From Pseudonocardia sp. EC080619-01 (lineage in GTDB: Bacteria; Actinomycetota; Actinomycetes; Mycobacteriales; Pseudonocardiaceae), in NCBI RefSeq assembly GCF_001420995.1, contig NZ_CP012184.1, positions 2,216,501-2,280,500 of the forward strand: a stretch of DNA of 64,000 nt. The letters run 5' to 3'. Made by a program: the position numbers and the translations under genes. The stretch's first letter is position 1. Every line of letters starts with the position of its first letter. The notes beneath the pieces were generated by a model that saw nothing but the letters and a program-made list of their open reading frames with translations, had not been told where the DNA came from and made no database searches. Shown here in pieces: positions 48,043 through 55,514 of the stretch.

Positions 48043-49770
48043 ATGCGGGCGTTGCGGGTCGTGGGGGTGACCGGGGACGGCTCGGTCGTCCTCGAGGACC
48101 CGGGGCGCCGCGAGCGCTACACGGTTCCGGCCGACGAGCAGCTCCGCGCCGCCGCACGTGGCGACGTGACCCGGCTCGGCCAGATCGCGATCGAGTTGGA
48201 GAGCCAGTTGCGCCCACGGGAGATCCAGGCCCGCATCCGGGGCGGCGCGTCGGTGGACGAGGTCGCCGCGGCGGCAGGCGTCCCGACCCAGAAGATCGAG
48301 CGCTTCGCCTATCCGGTGTTGCTCGAACGCTCCCGCACCGCCGAGCTCGCGCAGGGCGCGCACCCGCAGCGGGCCGACGGCCCCGACTCACGCACCCTCG
48401 GCGAGACCGTCGCGCACACCTTCGGCCTCCGCGGGCAGGACTACGCGTCCGCCGGCTGGGACTCCTGGAAGGGCGAGGACGGCAAGTGGGTCGTCGTGCT
48501 CACCTGGCAGACCGGGCGCTCGGACAACGCCGCGCGCTGGGCCTTCCAGCCCGGGGCGCACGGCGGCACCGTCGTCGCGCTCGACGAGCACGCCTCCGAC
48601 CTGATCGAGGGCCTGCCGGCGCGTCCGCTGCGCCCGCTCGGCGCCGTCGTGGACATGGCCCGTGACGAGGACGACCAGTCCTCCGCACCCGCCGCAGCCG
48701 AGCCCGCCCGGGCCGTCGCGGGCGGCCAGGCCCCGGCACCGCCGGAGGCGTGGGCCGGGCGCGGGATCGCACCCGAGCAGCGCCGGTCCAGCCCGCCGCG
48801 ACCGCGGATCGAGCCCTCCACCCGGACGTCCGCCCGCACCGACGAGGCGCGCCCGCCCGCCGCCGCGGCCCCGGTGATCCCGCGGACCGATCCCGACGAC
48901 GACACCGCCGGTCCCGGGGACCCCGCCGGTCCCGGGGACCCCGCCGACCCCGCCGCCACCACCGTCGCCGACGCTTCCGACGTTGCCGAGCCCGTCACCT
49001 CTGCCGAGGCGGCCGACGCCAGCGGTTCCGGCGGGTCCGGCAGTTCCGACGCCGCCGGGGCCGTGGCCGCACCGGGATCGGCCGGCGGATCGCAGGCCGC
49101 TGCTGCGCCGAGCACTCCCGCCGGCAACTCCACACCGGGCACCCCCGCCCCCGGCTCCGGCAGCCGGTCCGCCGGGGCACCGGCAGACCCGGACGGTGCA
49201 GCGACCCGGTCCACCTCGGCTCCGGCCACTTCGGCTCCGGCCACCTCGGCTCCGGCCGGCTCGGCTCCCGCCACCTCGGCTCCGCCCGGCTCGACCCCGG
49301 ATGCCGCCGACTCGTCCGAGGCCGCCTCGGCCCCGTCGGCCTCGGACACCGGGGGGAACCAGGTCTGTGGAATCGCTTCCCAGGGAAGCGATTCCAGCGA
49401 CGCCACCCCCCCGGACTCCGCCGCGACCGGCGCCGCGGCCCCGCGCTCCGGGACCACCGGCGCGACCGCCGCCGGTTCCGACAGCACCGGGCCCGACAGC
49501 ACCGGTTCGGACGACACCGGTTCGGACGACACCGGTTCCGACGACAGCGGTTCGGACAACGGTTCCGACGACACCGGGACCGCCGCAGCGGCGGCCGCCG
49601 AGCAGGCCCCTCGGAACGGGACGCCCGCGTCCGACGAGGAGAGCGGCACCACCGGTACGGACCAGGGGGCACGGCAGCGCGGCGGCGCCGCGGGACGGCG
49701 GACGAAGAAGGGCAAGCCCGTCATGCCGTCCTGGGACGAGGTCCTGCTGGGCGTCCGCGGCCAGCGCTGA
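48043..49770 (+). CDS. sepH: SepH, FtsZ-binding septation protein (DUF3071)
   Basis: 575 residues. The N-terminal ~205 residues are the conserved DUF3071 domain (MRALRVVGVTGDGSVVLEDPGRRERY, ELESQLRPREIQARIRGGASVDEVAAAAGV with its HTH-like helix, and AGWDSWKGEDGKWVVVLTWQTG). Residues about 206-550 are disordered and low-complexity (runs of Ala-Pro-Ala-Thr-Ser, Asp-Thr-Gly-Ser and Gly-Pro-Gly-Asp). The last 25 residues (TKKGKPVMPSWDEVLLG) are the conserved C-terminal motif. SepH stimulates FtsZ assembly in Streptomyces and mycobacteria. A GGAGGA precedes the ATG by 8 nt. A striking 29-bp palindrome lies inside the linker coding sequence. Confidence 0.94.
   Translation: MRALRVVGVTGDGSVVLEDPGRRERYTVPADEQLRAAARGDVTRLGQIAIELESQLRPREIQARIRGGASVDEVAAAAGVPTQKIERFAYPVLLERSRTAELAQGAHPQRADGPDSRTLGETVAHTFGLRGQDYASAGWDSWKGEDGKWVVVLTWQTGRSDNAARWAFQPGAHGGTVVALDEHASDLIEGLPARPLRPLGAVVDMARDEDDQSSAPAAAEPARAVAGGQAPAPPEAWAGRGIAPEQRRSSPPRPRIEPSTRTSARTDEARPPAAAAPVIPRTDPDDDTAGPGDPAGPGDPADPAATTVADASDVAEPVTSAEAADASGSGGSGSSDAAGAVAAPGSAGGSQAAAAPSTPAGNSTPGTPAPGSGSRSAGAPADPDGAATRSTSAPATSAPATSAPAGSAPATSAPPGSTPDAADSSEAASAPSASDTGGNQVCGIASQGSDSSDATPPDSAATGAAAPRSGTTGATAAGSDSTGPDSTGSDDTGSDDTGSDDSGSDNGSDDTGTAAAAAAEQAPRNGTPASDEESGTTGTDQGARQRGGAAGRRTKKGKPVMPSWDEVLLGVRGQR
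49368..49396. repeat. 29-bp near-perfect palindrome inside sepH
   Basis: TGGAATCGCTTCCC, one A, GGGAAGCGATTCCA: 14-bp perfect arms. It is AT-richer than its surroundings and interrupts the repetitive linker with the unusual peptide NQVCGIASQGSD. Each arm by itself resembles a LacI-family operator (TGGAA-nCGn-TTCC). Confidence 0.75.
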
Positions 49771-49785
49771 GACGACCCGACCGGT

Positions 49786-50634
49786 TCAGCCGCCGCCCGT
49801 CACCGCGTGGAACGCCACGGCGGCCGCGGTGGCGACGTTCAACGAGTCCACACCGGTCGCCATCGGGATCCGGACGCGCCGGTCCGCGGCGGTCAGCGCC
49901 TCGTCGGTCAGGCCCGGCCCCTCCGCGCCCAGCAGCCACGCCACCCGGCCGCCCGCGAGTCCCGCCGTCGCCAGCGGCTCGGCGCCCGCGTCCGGTGTCA
50001 GCGCGGCGACGGTGAACCCGGCCTCGCGCAGGACGTCCAGCGAGGCCGGCCACTCGCCGTCGAACCGGGTGAAGGGCACCCGCAGAACGTGCCCCATCGA
50101 CACCCGGACGCTGCGGCGGTACAGCGGATCGGAGCATCCGGGGCCGAGGAGGATCCCGTCCACCCCGAGCGCGGCGGCGTTGCGGAACAGCGATCCGAGG
50201 TTCTCGTGGTCGCCCACACCCTCGCAGACCGCGACGGTCCGCGCGCCGGCCAGCAGCTCCGCCGGGTCGGGCGCGGGCGCCCGGTCGGCGACCGCCAGCA
50301 CCCCCCGGTTGAGGTGGAAACCGACCGCCTGCGCCATCGTGTCGGCGTCGGTGGAGAACGCCGGGACGTCCGTCCCGTGCAGGTCATCGGCGAGCTCGGC
50401 CAGCCGTCGCGGGACCCCCAGCAGCGACCGCACGGGGTACGGCGAGTCCAGCAGCCGCCGCACGACGACGACACCCTCCGCGATCACCAGGCCGCGTCCA
50501 CCGGGGCGGTCCGGCCGCCGATCGGCGGTCGTCAGATCGCGGTAGTCGTCGATGCGGGGGTCGTCCGGGTCGTCGACGGGGGTGAGGAGGGCCACGGCGG
50601 CCGATCGTCCCACGTCACTGACCGTTCGCCGCAT
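49786..50634 (-). CDS. SpoU/TrmH family RNA 2'-O-methyltransferase
   Basis: 282 residues. An N-terminal substrate-binding domain is followed by the SPOUT knot with motif 1 HENLGSLFRNAAALGVDGI, motif 2 WLLGAEGPGLTDEAL and motif 3 IPMATGVDSLNVATAAAVAF, which form the trefoil knot and SAM site. It methylates ribose in rRNA or tRNA; the exact nucleotide is unknown. Convergent with sepH with 15 nt between stops, and divergent from the glutamate-cysteine ligase gene. The same neighbourhood is known in mycobacteria (Rv0881, from memory). Confidence 0.92.
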   Translation of the reverse strand: MRRTVSDVGRSAAVALLTPVDDPDDPRIDDYRDLTTADRRPDRPGGRGLVIAEGVVVVRRLLDSPYPVRSLLGVPRRLAELADDLHGTDVPAFSTDADTMAQAVGFHLNRGVLAVADRAPAPDPAELLAGARTVAVCEGVGDHENLGSLFRNAAALGVDGILLGPGCSDPLYRRSVRVSMGHVLRVPFTRFDGEWPASLDVLREAGFTVAALTPDAGAEPLATAGLAGGRVAWLLGAEGPGLTDEALTAADRRVRIPMATGVDSLNVATAAAVAFHAVTGGG

Positions 50635-50763
50635 CTGGTCGCCCTTTCAGCCGGTACCGCCCCGTCCGGGGATATGACACCGTGTACTGCCGCCTCCCTC
50701 GGTGCCGGGCCTGGTCCGGTCGGGTGAGGAGGCGCTCCCCGTTCGATGGAGGTCGGTTCGCGC

Positions 50764-52251
50764 ATGGGTCAGGTGGTCGACCGGACGACGTTCACCCGGC
50801 GCGACCGCCAGCGGTACCGGATCAAGGTGCAACGGTGTCTCGACTCCCTCGAGGACCTGCTCCGCACCTACCCGTTCTCCGACACCGAACCGATGACCGG
50901 TGTGGAGATCGAGTTCAACCTCGTCGATCCGGCGCTGGCACCGTCGCTCAACGGTCACGACGTCCTGGAGACGATCAACTCCGGGGAGTGGCAGACCGAG
51001 CTGGGTCGCTGGAACCTCGAGCTGAACCTGCCGCCGCGGCCGCTCCCGGGCGACCAGTGGCGCCAGCTCGAGCACGAGCTGCTCGACCTGCTGGCCGGGG
51101 CCGGGGCCAAGGCCGGTGACCTGCGCACCCAGCTCGCGATGATCGGCATCCTGCCCACCCTGGACCCGAGCCACATGACCGGCGAGGCGATCTCGCCGGA
51201 CGACCGCTACCAGGCGCTCAACGACCAGATGCTCAACGCCCGCGGCGAGCCGATCCGGATCGACATCACCGGCTGCGATCCGGACGAGCGGGTCAACGCG
51301 GACTTCGAGACGATCATCCCGGAGGCGGCCTGCACCTCGATGCAGCTGCACCTCCAGGTCGCGCCCTCGGAGTTCGGCCGGTACTGGAACGCGGCGCAGT
51401 GCCTGGCGGGCGTGCAGCTCGGCCTCGGCGCGAACTCGCCGTACCTGCTCGGGTCGCAGCTGTGGTCCGAGACCCGGATCCCGTTGTTCGAGCAGGCCTG
51501 CGACGTCCGGACGCCGGAGTTCCACAACCAGGGCGTCCGGCCGCGGGTGTGGTTCGGCGAGCGCTGGATCGACTCGGTGCTGGACCTGTTCTCCGAGAAC
51601 GCCCGCTACTTCCCCGCGCTCATGCCGCTCACCACCGACATCGACCCGATGGCGCAGATGCGCGAGCAGGGCTTCCCCGAGCTGCCCGAGCTGACCCTGC
51701 ACAACGGGACGATCTGGCGCTGGAACCGGCCGATCTACGACAGTACGGGTGCGACACCGCACGTCCGCCTGGAGAACCGGGTCCTGCCCGCCGGCCCGAC
51801 GACGGTCGACATGGTGGCGAACGCCCTGTTCTTCTACGGGCTGCTGCGCACGCTCGTCGAGGCCGACCAGGAGCTGTGGCGTTCGGTGTCGTTCGAGGCC
51901 GCCCGGGAGAACTTCCAGACGGCGGCACGGCACGGCATGAACGCTCCCCTCTACTGGCCCGGTACCGGGTGGGTCCGGCCGGACGAGCTGACGCTGCGCA
52001 AGCTGCTCCCCCTGGCCCACGAGGGCCTGGCCCGCTGGGGAGTCAGCCAGGCCGTCTGCGACCGGTACCTGACCGTGCTGGAACGGCGCTGCGTGACCCG
52101 GCAGACGGGGTCGTCCTGGCAGATCGACACCGTCACCGCGCTGGAGGAACGCGGTGCCGACCGGATGACGGCACTGCACGGGATGTTGGAGCGCTACCTC
52201 GCCCACTCCGCGGCGAACCAGCCGGTGCACACCTGGGAGCTCCCCTCCTGA
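50764..52251 (+). CDS. Glutamate-cysteine ligase family protein (GCS2)
   Basis: 495 residues from ATG 50764, with GGAGGT 10 nt upstream; an ATG at 50746 is less likely because the Shine-Dalgarno sequence would be inside the gene. It contains TGVEIEFNLVDPALAPSLNGHDVLE, ELGRWNLELNLPPRPL, TSMQLHLQVAPSEFGRYWNAAQ, GANSPYLLG and LHNGTIWRWNRPIY, all typical of the carboxylate-amine ligase fold. It is longer than EgtA (about 430) and YbdK (about 370) and belongs to a distinct actinobacterial branch. It would form a gamma-glutamyl bond using ATP. No ergothioneine genes are near, so the product is unclear. Confidence 0.9.
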   Translation: MGQVVDRTTFTRRDRQRYRIKVQRCLDSLEDLLRTYPFSDTEPMTGVEIEFNLVDPALAPSLNGHDVLETINSGEWQTELGRWNLELNLPPRPLPGDQWRQLEHELLDLLAGAGAKAGDLRTQLAMIGILPTLDPSHMTGEAISPDDRYQALNDQMLNARGEPIRIDITGCDPDERVNADFETIIPEAACTSMQLHLQVAPSEFGRYWNAAQCLAGVQLGLGANSPYLLGSQLWSETRIPLFEQACDVRTPEFHNQGVRPRVWFGERWIDSVLDLFSENARYFPALMPLTTDIDPMAQMREQGFPELPELTLHNGTIWRWNRPIYDSTGATPHVRLENRVLPAGPTTVDMVANALFFYGLLRTLVEADQELWRSVSFEAARENFQTAARHGMNAPLYWPGTGWVRPDELTLRKLLPLAHEGLARWGVSQAVCDRYLTVLERRCVTRQTGSSWQIDTVTALEERGADRMTALHGMLERYLAHSAANQPVHTWELPS

Positions 52252-52264
52252 TCCGTCCCTCGTA

Positions 52265-52297
52265 GGCGGCCGGCACGGCACTCCGTGCCCGGCCGCC
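52265..52297. terminator. Terminator of the ligase gene
   Basis: GGCGGCCGGCACGG with CCGTGCCCGGCCGCC around CACT: a 14-bp stem with one bulged base, 14 nt after the stop. Confidence 0.75.
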
Positions 52298-52400
52298 TTC
52301 ACCATCGCGAAGCGGTTCGGCCGAGCCCGTCCGGCGAGGACCCGGCGTTCCTACCGTCCCCTCCGCGTGACCCGCCCGGGCACGCGGTCCGGGGAGGGAC

Positions 52401-52457
52401 ATGTCCGCGCAGCAGCACCAGGTCCGGCCGGCCGGTGACCCCGGTCCGCGGCGATGA
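52401..52457 (+). CDS. Possible 18-residue leader peptide
   Basis: ATG 52401 immediately behind GGGGAGGGAC. It encodes MSAQQHQVRPAGDPGPRR and ends in a TGA that overlaps the next ATG (ATGA at 52454). The strong ribosome site and exact coupling suggest that it is translated and drives translation of the downstream gene. No homology can be judged at this length. Confidence 0.4.
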   Translation: MSAQQHQVRPAGDPGPRR

Positions 52458-53254
52458 CGGGGACGGTCGCGATGTCCCCGTTCCGCCTCTTCGGACGTCC
52501 GCAGGCCACCGTCGACGACGGTCCCGACCCCTGGCTGGACGACCCGGCCCCGTCCCCCGGCACCGGCGGGCCCGTGCCGTCCGACCGGGACCCGGCAGGT
52601 GGGCGGGCCCCTGGCGGGCCCGCGACCGCCGCCGCCCGTCCCGCGCTGTGGACACCACTGTGGACACCGCACCGGCCGCCGCTCCCCGAGCCCGCCGTCC
52701 CGGAGCCGGTCACCGATCCGTTCGGCTTCCCACCGGTCCCCGCCCGCACCGTCGCGGCACCGGCACCGGCACCGGCACCGGCACCGGCACCGTCCGTCGA
52801 CCCGGCCGAGGCGGCCGCACTGGCCGGTGCGTTCGCCGCCGACCTGCTGTCCTGGGACGAGGACGACCCGGCTCGCCGGGCCCGGGCCGTCGGCGCGCAC
52901 CTCGCGTCCCCCGAGGGCGCCGGGCTCCTGGGCTGGGACGGCACCGGCCGGCAGCGCGCCGACCTGGTGCTGCCCGGCAGGATCCGCACCGACGGCGACC
53001 GGGCACGCGTCGACGTCCGGGTGCGGGTCGTGCCCTCCCGCAGGGTCGACACCCGCGCGCCGGGCGTGCCCGAGCCCGAGCCCGACGCCCCTCTCGGCGA
53101 GCCCGCCGCGGCACCGGCGCCGGCGGCACGCGGCTGGCGCGGCCTGGCCGCCCGCTGGGTGCGGATCGAGGTGACCGTCGTCCGCGACGGTGACCGGCTC
53201 GTCGTCGACGCCGGTCCGGTCCCGGAGCCGGACGGATGCGGACCGGCGCGATGA
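52454..53254 (+). CDS. TcpC-like conjugative transfer protein (probable)
   Basis: 266 residues. The N-terminal half is proline-rich and disordered (including a PAPAPAPAPAP run encoded by six CGGCAC units). Residues 118-260 resemble the NTF2-like domain of actinobacterial TcpC proteins (AGAFAADLLSWDEDDPARRARAVGAHL, LGWDGTGRQRADLVLPG, RVDVRVRVVPS, RWVRIEVTVVRDGDRLVV). No obvious transmembrane helix is present, unlike full TcpC, so it may be soluble or partial. It is coupled to the leader peptide upstream and to the peptidoglycan hydrolase downstream (ATGA). Confidence 0.6.
   Translation: MTGTVAMSPFRLFGRPQATVDDGPDPWLDDPAPSPGTGGPVPSDRDPAGGRAPGGPATAAARPALWTPLWTPHRPPLPEPAVPEPVTDPFGFPPVPARTVAAPAPAPAPAPAPSVDPAEAAALAGAFAADLLSWDEDDPARRARAVGAHLASPEGAGLLGWDGTGRQRADLVLPGRIRTDGDRARVDVRVRVVPSRRVDTRAPGVPEPEPDAPLGEPAAAPAPAARGWRGLAARWVRIEVTVVRDGDRLVVDAGPVPEPDGCGPAR
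52755..52790 (+). repeat. Hexanucleotide repeat CGGCAC x6
   Basis: Six perfect CGGCAC units in the coding region, translated as alternating Ala-Pro. Loss or gain of units keeps the frame. Confidence 0.85.
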
Positions 53255-54363
53255 GCGTGCGCGTGCCGTTGCTGCTGCTCGCCGTCGTCGCCGCCCTCCT
53301 CGCCGGGACGTCGACGGTCGCCGCCGCCGTCCCCCCGGCGCCCGGTCCGGACGCGGGCGCCGTGCCCGGGGCGGCCCGCCCGTACCTCGGCCTGGTCACC
53401 CAGCTGACCGCGCAGCGCTGCCCGGAGCTCCCGCCCGCCTGGGTCGTCGCCCAGGTGCAGGCCGAGTCGGGCTGGGACCCGGCCCTGCGCACCGGCGCCG
53501 CCGCGGGGCTGCTGCAGGTCTCGGAGCGGACGTGGGTGGCCGCCGGTGGTGCGCCCTGGCCGGACCCGGCGCTGACCGACCCGGCCGGGCACCTGCGCAC
53601 GGTCGTGCCGTGGCTGTGCTCGACCCTGCGGGCCGCCGCGGGCCTGCTGGCGACGACGCCGAAGGACGTCCCGGTGCTCGACGCGATGCTCGTCTGTCAC
53701 GTGGCGGGGTGCCGGCGGGTGGCGGAGTCGGCGTCCGGGGTGCCGCAGCCCGGCGAGGCGGGCTGCTCGCCGGAGTGCTCCGCGGCGGTCCGCCGCTACG
53801 TCGACACGGTGCACGACCTCGCCGCCCGCTACTCCGGCGCCCCCGCCCCCGACGACCGGGCGGGCGCCCCGGCGCCGGACGCACCACCGGACGACCCCGC
53901 GGCGGCACCCGCACCCGCGTGGACGGGCGGGGCGACCGGCTGCGACCGGCCCGACCCGGTCCGCACCGGCGGCTGCCTGACCGGTGCCACCGCGCACGGG
54001 CTCGCGGCGGTCACCGCGGTGTTCGAGCCGGTGATCGACACCGTCGGCTGCTGGGACGAACACGCCCAGAACCCCCGCTCCGACCACCCGAAGGGACGCG
54101 CATGCGATCTGTTCACCGGCCCGGCCGGACGCGTCGCCGAGGGCGCCGACCTGGACGAGGGCTGGCGGATCACCCGGTGGTTCGCCGGCAACGCCGCCCC
54201 GCTGAAGGTCCGGTACCTGATCTGGCAGGGCCGCTACTGGGACCCGTCGGTGCGCGACGACGGCACCGGCTGGGGCCGCCGCTACACCGGCGGCGGGGTC
54301 TACGACACGTCCGACCCGACCGGCGGGCACTACGACCACGTCCACGTCAGCTTCGCGGAGTGA
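53251..54363 (+). CDS. Secreted lytic transglycosylase with C-terminal M15-like peptidase domain
   Basis: 370 residues. Signal peptide MSVRVPLLLLAVVAALLAGTS. Residues 40-195 form an SLT/VirB1-like domain (WVVAQVQAESGWDPALRTGAAAGLLQVSE, catalytic glutamate in QAESGW). A Pro/Ala linker follows. Residues 235-370 carry SDHPKGRACDLF and GHYDHVHVSF, the zinc-ligand pattern (H, D, H) of M15/VanY-type D,D-peptidases. It therefore probably cuts both glycan strands and peptide stems. Such fused hydrolases serve conjugation or phage systems. The ATG at 53251 overlaps the TcpC-like stop. Confidence 0.85.
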   Translation: MSVRVPLLLLAVVAALLAGTSTVAAAVPPAPGPDAGAVPGAARPYLGLVTQLTAQRCPELPPAWVVAQVQAESGWDPALRTGAAAGLLQVSERTWVAAGGAPWPDPALTDPAGHLRTVVPWLCSTLRAAAGLLATTPKDVPVLDAMLVCHVAGCRRVAESASGVPQPGEAGCSPECSAAVRRYVDTVHDLAARYSGAPAPDDRAGAPAPDAPPDDPAAAPAPAWTGGATGCDRPDPVRTGGCLTGATAHGLAAVTAVFEPVIDTVGCWDEHAQNPRSDHPKGRACDLFTGPAGRVAEGADLDEGWRITRWFAGNAAPLKVRYLIWQGRYWDPSVRDDGTGWGRRYTGGGVYDTSDPTGGHYDHVHVSFAE

Positions 54364-54367
54364 GCCG

Positions 54368-55429
54368 ATGACCGCCGACGAGCTGGAGGACCTGATCAGG
54401 AGGCTCGTCACGAAGGGCGTGACGGTGCTGATGTTCACCCTCGGTCCGGCCGGGGAGGTGGTCGGCGTGACGCCGGGCGGTGACCCGGCGCCGCCGGTCG
54501 TGCAGGAGCAGGATGCCGGGCCGCGGGAACGGCCGCCGCTGGAGCTCGGGGACGGCGGCGACGTCTGCGTCGACGTGGATGCCGACACGGATACCGAGGT
54601 GGATGCCCACACGGACACCGACACGGACACCGGCACGGACACCGGCACGGGCACGGTGGGACCGGGCTCCGGGCCCTCCTGCCCCGCCCCGGAGACCGGG
54701 TCCACGCCCGGCCCCGACGACCCGGCACCATCGGGTGATGGCACGACAGCAGGAGAAGACGGCGTGACCGCCGAGGGCACCACCGCCGCAGGGACCCAGG
54801 GCTGGGGACGGCCCGTCCGCACCGACGACTTCACCGGCGGCACGTCGGGCTGGAGCATCTACGACGGCCCCGGCCACGACGGGAACGGCCGTCGCACCCC
54901 CGACGCGGTGAGCGTGCAGGACGGGGTCCTCACCCTCACCGGCGGTCCCGACGGCAGCACCGCCGGGATGGCGTGGACCGAGGGCAGCCGGCGGTACGGC
55001 CGCTGGGAGGGACGGGTGAAGGCCCCGGCGTCGGACCCGTCGTACAACGCGTTGCTCCTGCTCTGGCCGACCGCGGAGAACTGGCCGGAGGGGGGTGAGC
55101 TGGACTTCATGGAGATGATGGACCCGGCCCGCCGGACGACGAACGCGTTCTTCCACTACGGCGCCGACAACTCGCAGGTCGAGGGCTCCGTGGAGATCGA
55201 CGGCACGGAGTGGCACAACTGGGCGCTCGAGTGGACCCCGGAGCGGATCACCGCCTACGTCGACGGCGAGCCGTGGTTCGAGACCACCGACCCGCAGGTG
55301 CAGCCGCCGGGCCCGATGCACCTGTGCATCCAGCTCGACTGGTTCCCGAAGGGCGGCTCGGTCCGGGAGTCGACGATGCAGGTGGACTGGGTCCGCGAGT
55401 ACGACCTGGACGGCGGGGCCGCCGGCTGA
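54368..55429 (+). CDS. GH16 family glycoside hydrolase with acidic repeat linker, no signal peptide
   Basis: 353 residues. Residues 1-45 (MTADELEDLIRRLVTKGV, then TVLMFTLGPAGEVVGVTP) form a small unknown module; 46-140 is an acidic Asp/Thr/Gly linker from 12-bp repeats; 150-345 is a GH16 jelly-roll. The catalytic motif is ELDFME with E244, D246 and E249. No signal peptide is seen, odd for a glucanase. A GTG at 54764 with AGGAGA 7 nt upstream could be a second internal start for the bare GH16 domain. It lies 4 nt after the hydrolase gene, with a 3-gene operon layout. Confidence 0.8.
   Translation: MTADELEDLIRRLVTKGVTVLMFTLGPAGEVVGVTPGGDPAPPVVQEQDAGPRERPPLELGDGGDVCVDVDADTDTEVDAHTDTDTDTGTDTGTGTVGPGSGPSCPAPETGSTPGPDDPAPSGDGTTAGEDGVTAEGTTAAGTQGWGRPVRTDDFTGGTSGWSIYDGPGHDGNGRRTPDAVSVQDGVLTLTGGPDGSTAGMAWTEGSRRYGRWEGRVKAPASDPSYNALLLLWPTAENWPEGGELDFMEMMDPARRTTNAFFHYGADNSQVEGSVEIDGTEWHNWALEWTPERITAYVDGEPWFETTDPQVQPPGPMHLCIQLDWFPKGGSVRESTMQVDWVREYDLDGGAAG
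54610..54645 (+). repeat. 12-bp tandem repeat CACGGACACCG(A/G) x3
   Basis: Three near-perfect units in frame in the linker of the first GH16 gene, translated as a Thr-Asp-Thr-Gly run. Confidence 0.8.
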
Positions 55430-55514
55430 ACCCGATCCGGTGACGCCTCTCAGCGCAGCCACAGCCACCCCCTTCTAGCGTGACGCCCGTCCCGGCGACC
55501 AGAGGAGGACGGAC

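Noticed and set aside
48894..49620. CRISPR-like or satellite array in sepH
   Set aside because: The repeats are short, in frame, degenerate, without spacers, and encode the known disordered linker of SepH.
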